9,609 bases of DNA from the NCBI GenBank assembly GCA_026994125.1, contig JALWRJ010000017.1, positions 1 to 9,609 of the forward strand, given 5' to 3'. The stretch comes from Cyclobacteriaceae bacterium (lineage in GTDB: Bacteria; Bacteroidota; Bacteroidia; Cytophagales; Cyclobacteriaceae). Shown here piece after piece: positions 8,101 through 9,609 of this stretch. Position 1 is the first letter of the stretch; every line of letters begins with the position of its first letter. Under the pieces are notes generated by a model. That model was not told the origin of the DNA, made no database searches, and worked only from the letters and a program-made list of their open reading frames with translations. Both the position numbers and the translations under genes were made by a program.

Positions 8101-8208
8101 TTTGTTGAAGTTCGATTATTGGTTCTCATTATAGAACCTCACCTCTCCTCCAACGGTTTATGCCACAATGCCTTTGGCATGATGAGCTTAGTTAAGTATA
8201 TTGCCCCC

Positions 8209-8364
8209 ATGAAACAAAAAGAATGCCCTAACTGTGCCATGATAATTGATAAGGAAGCTAAGGTATGCCCTATTTGCAAGTATGAATATCCAACACCTAA
8301 TAGGTTATATCAGGTAATTGCCATTCTTTTGGTTATCATATTTTTGCTAACTTATGTTTTCTAA
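8209..8364 (+). CDS. Zinc-ribbon membrane protein, 51 aa
   Basis: From the ATG at 8209 the protein reads MKQKECPNCAMIIDKEAKVC and onward, with two cysteine pairs, C6/C9 and C20/C23 (CPNC and CPIC), followed by KYEYPTPNR and one hydrophobic segment (about 33-51, VIAILLVIIFLLTYVF) that reaches the C-terminus. The CPxC...EAxVCPxC pattern is typical of short C4 zinc ribbons such as the UPF0547-like type. It would be a tail-anchored inner-membrane protein with a cytoplasmic zinc ribbon; its role is unknown. The frame is open upstream, with ATGs at 8179 and 8182 and one at 8119, but those extensions (e.g. EPHLSSNGLCHN) look non-coding, so I take the start next to the ribbon. It is divergent from the 78-aa gene. 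Confidence 0.6.
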   Translation: MKQKECPNCAMIIDKEAKVCPICKYEYPTPNRLYQVIAILLVIIFLLTYVF

Positions 8365-8377
8365 TGCAAAAATTTCT

Positions 8378-8533
8378 TTACTTTTTTAATAGCTGTTGCC
8401 ATTTGCAATCCACTACTGCGGTTGTAGAAATATCCTCCCAGGTAAGGCTTTTTTTGGTGTGTTGTAGGAGGAAAAGGATTAGGGCTTGCTTATACAATAA
8501 AAACACATTTAGGGTATAAACGCCTACCCGCAT
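8378..8533 (-). CDS. Candidate 51-aa protein overlapping the ribonucleotide reductase stop
   Basis: An ATG at 8533-8531 sits inside the final codons of the ribonucleotide reductase gene (ATGCGGGTAG, 10-base overlap) and opens 51 codons to a TAA at 8378. The product starts MRVGVYTLNV, has a hydrophobic stretch (about 5-23, VFLLYKQALILFLLQ) and ends in a polar part (SLTWEDISTTAVVDCKWQQ, then LLKK). Its stop is 13 bases from that of the convergent 51-aa zinc-ribbon gene, so it fills the gap exactly. The stop/start overlap is the arrangement expected for translational coupling. Against it: I recognise no family, and another minus-strand frame (8489-8361) is also open over the same bases with a protein-like but ATG-poor sequence. 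Confidence 0.35.
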   Translation of the reverse strand: MRVGVYTLNVFLLYKQALILFLLQHTKKSLTWEDISTTAVVDCKWQQLLKK

Positions 8534-9609
8534 TTAGAATACCCACAGTTTTTACAATTTAAGCAGCCTTCTTCGTAAATCAAGGCATCCTCCCCACATT
8601 CGGTACAGGTAGTGTTTTTGGGCTTAGTTCCATCGGGCAGCATCTTAGATAAAGCACGTACCACACCGTTTTTCCAGGTGTTAAGGGAGTCATCGCTAAG
8701 GTGTAAATTATTGACCAGGTTAATGGCATATTTAAGAGGCATTCCATGGCGCAGCATACCCGAAATTAGTTTGGCATAATTCCAAAATTCGGGAGTAAAC
8801 GAGCGCGAGAGTCCTTCAATGGTTACATTAAATCCATCCTTATCTTTATACCTGAAATCGTAGCGTTTTGTATGGTCTTCGTTAAGATTTTTAATTACCT
8901 CTCCGGTGGTTACATAGCCAGGCAGGTGGAAGGCATCTTCGGCCTTTCCGGTAAAGATTTCGTAAGGCTTACCATTAAGCACACCTACTACGGCCAACCA
9001 TTTTTCGTGGTTGTTATTAAATCGTATAATTTTGGCTTCCAGCACTTTAGGTCGTTTGGGGGCAGCCGTTTCGCTAAACTCATCAGGGTTCTTTTTCGAG
9101 TTCGATGTATCGGTAATTAGCACCCCATCTCTGGAGCCATCCCTATACACAGTCATGCCTTTGCAGCCTTGTTTCCAACCTTCCAGGTAAATATCGTTGA
9201 TGACTTGTTGTGGGGTTTCGTTGGGCACGTTTACAGTTACCGAAATGGAATGATCGACCCATTTTTGTACCTGCCCTTGCATTTGCACTTTTTTAATCCA
9301 ATCAATATCGGCTGCGGTGGCTTTGTGGTATGGCGATGCTTTTACCAGGGCATCCATTTCGCTGTCCGTAAGCCGGGCAATTGCTGTTTCGCTATAGCCT
9401 TGGTTTTGCAACCACATTTTAAACTTGGGGTGCACTACAAAAAATTCTTCCCAGGCATCGCCTGTGTCATCGGTAAAAGTAACCTGTACATTTTTATCGG
9501 TGGGATTTACCTTTTTTCTTCGTTTATACGACACCTGAAACACGGGTTCCAGCCCCGAAGTGGTTTGGGTCATAAGTGATGTGGTACCGGTAGGAGCTAT
9601 GGTAAGTAA
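8524..9609 (-). CDS. nrdJ: Class II (adenosylcobalamin-dependent) ribonucleotide reductase, C-terminal part
   Basis: This enzyme reduces ribonucleotides to deoxyribonucleotides with an adenosylcobalamin-generated radical and works with or without oxygen. The frame is open to the right edge; 361 residues are visible and the N-terminal part is missing. Visible residues 3-12 (TIAPTGTTSL) form the PTGTxS phosphate-binding loop of the catalytic barrel and lead into QTTSGLEPVF. GWKQGCKGMTVYRDGSRDG follows at about 144-162, the end of the barrel. Residues about 190-325 match the TSCPD-type C-terminal region of NrdJ (KIIRFNN, LNGKPYEIFTGKAED). The tail is Cys-rich: C335, C338, C349, C352, C355, C360 (TCTECG, GCLNCKNCGYSKCG), probably the redox-active or metal-binding tail that re-reduces the active site. 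The Met at 9573 is internal, not the start. It ends in TAG; no downstream terminator hairpin is seen. Confidence 0.93.
   Translation of the reverse strand, partial: LLTIAPTGTTSLMTQTTSGLEPVFQVSYKRRKKVNPTDKNVQVTFTDDTGDAWEEFFVVHPKFKMWLQNQGYSETAIARLTDSEMDALVKASPYHKATAADIDWIKKVQMQGQVQKWVDHSISVTVNVPNETPQQVINDIYLEGWKQGCKGMTVYRDGSRDGVLITDTSNSKKNPDEFSETAAPKRPKVLEAKIIRFNNNHEKWLAVVGVLNGKPYEIFTGKAEDAFHLPGYVTTGEVIKNLNEDHTKRYDFRYKDKDGFNVTIEGLSRSFTPEFWNYAKLISGMLRHGMPLKYAINLVNNLHLSDDSLNTWKNGVVRALSKMLPDGTKPKNTTCTECGEDALIYEEGCLNCKNCGYSKCG

Noticed and set aside
8168..8180. Small hairpin ATGCC-TTT-GGCAT before the 51-aa zinc-ribbon gene
   Set aside because: Only a 5-bp stem, no T run and not in a terminator position; likely chance.
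8119..8208. N-terminal extension of the 51-aa zinc-ribbon protein to an upstream ATG
   Set aside because: The added 30 residues lack conserved character, while the zinc ribbon begins directly after the ATG at 8209.
8433..8472. Inverted repeat TCCTCC/GGAGGA with a Shine-Dalgarno-like GGAGG
   Set aside because: The 6-bp stem has a 28-base loop and no T tract on the useful side, and no start codon with an open frame follows the GGAGG.
9169..9579. 136-codon plus-strand ORF
   Set aside because: It lies wholly antisense to the ribonucleotide reductase, whose conserved motifs fix the coding frame, and it has no recognisable domain.

Overview
The window looks like chromosomal DNA from a member of the Bacteroidota. 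The basis is moderately AT-rich sequence, almost no Shine-Dalgarno sequences in front of genes, several matches to the Bacteroidota promoter (TTG, 17-20 bases, TAnnTTTG), a lipoprotein whose lipobox cysteine is soon followed by acidic residues, and the style of its UvrA, RuvB and QueG proteins. I cannot name a genus. No tRNA, rRNA, insertion sequence, phage gene or CRISPR array was seen.

Layout, left to right. (1) Bases 1-55 hold the first 18 codons of a leftward exported protein, cut by the window edge. (2) A divergent spacer precedes a rightward two-gene operon (232-2435) that encodes two different exported endonuclease/exonuclease/phosphatase (EEP) family enzymes: one with a cleavable signal peptide, one a lipoprotein with a Calx-beta-like domain in front of the catalytic domain. 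(3) uvrA (2465-5311) converges on this operon and has a TTG start. (4) A 364-base divergent spacer leads to ruvB and queG, which overlap by 8 bases and are probably translationally coupled. (5) Beyond queG is a stretch of very small genes: a 56-codon candidate, a 78-aa zinc-ribbon-like protein on the minus strand, a 51-aa zinc-ribbon protein with one membrane segment on the plus strand, and a 51-codon minus-strand candidate whose ATG overlaps the stop of the last gene. (6) The last gene is the C-terminal part of an adenosylcobalamin-dependent (class II) ribonucleotide reductase, read leftward and open to the right edge.

How the genes fit together: UvrA (damage recognition in nucleotide excision repair), RuvB (Holliday-junction branch migration) and the ribonucleotide reductase (dNTP supply) give a DNA-maintenance theme, but they are separate transcription units and the clustering may be incidental. 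QueG and the class II reductase both need a cobalamin cofactor, so the cell must make or import B12. The two EEP enzymes act outside the cytoplasm, plausibly on extracellular nucleic acid or phosphoesters; their substrate cannot be read from sequence.

Most of the window is ordinary housekeeping sequence. The points most worth a second look are the paired EEP operon, two unlisted small ORFs that fill gaps neatly, promoter matches that put transcription starts almost on start codons, and a UvrA that lacks cysteines usually found in its first zinc module.
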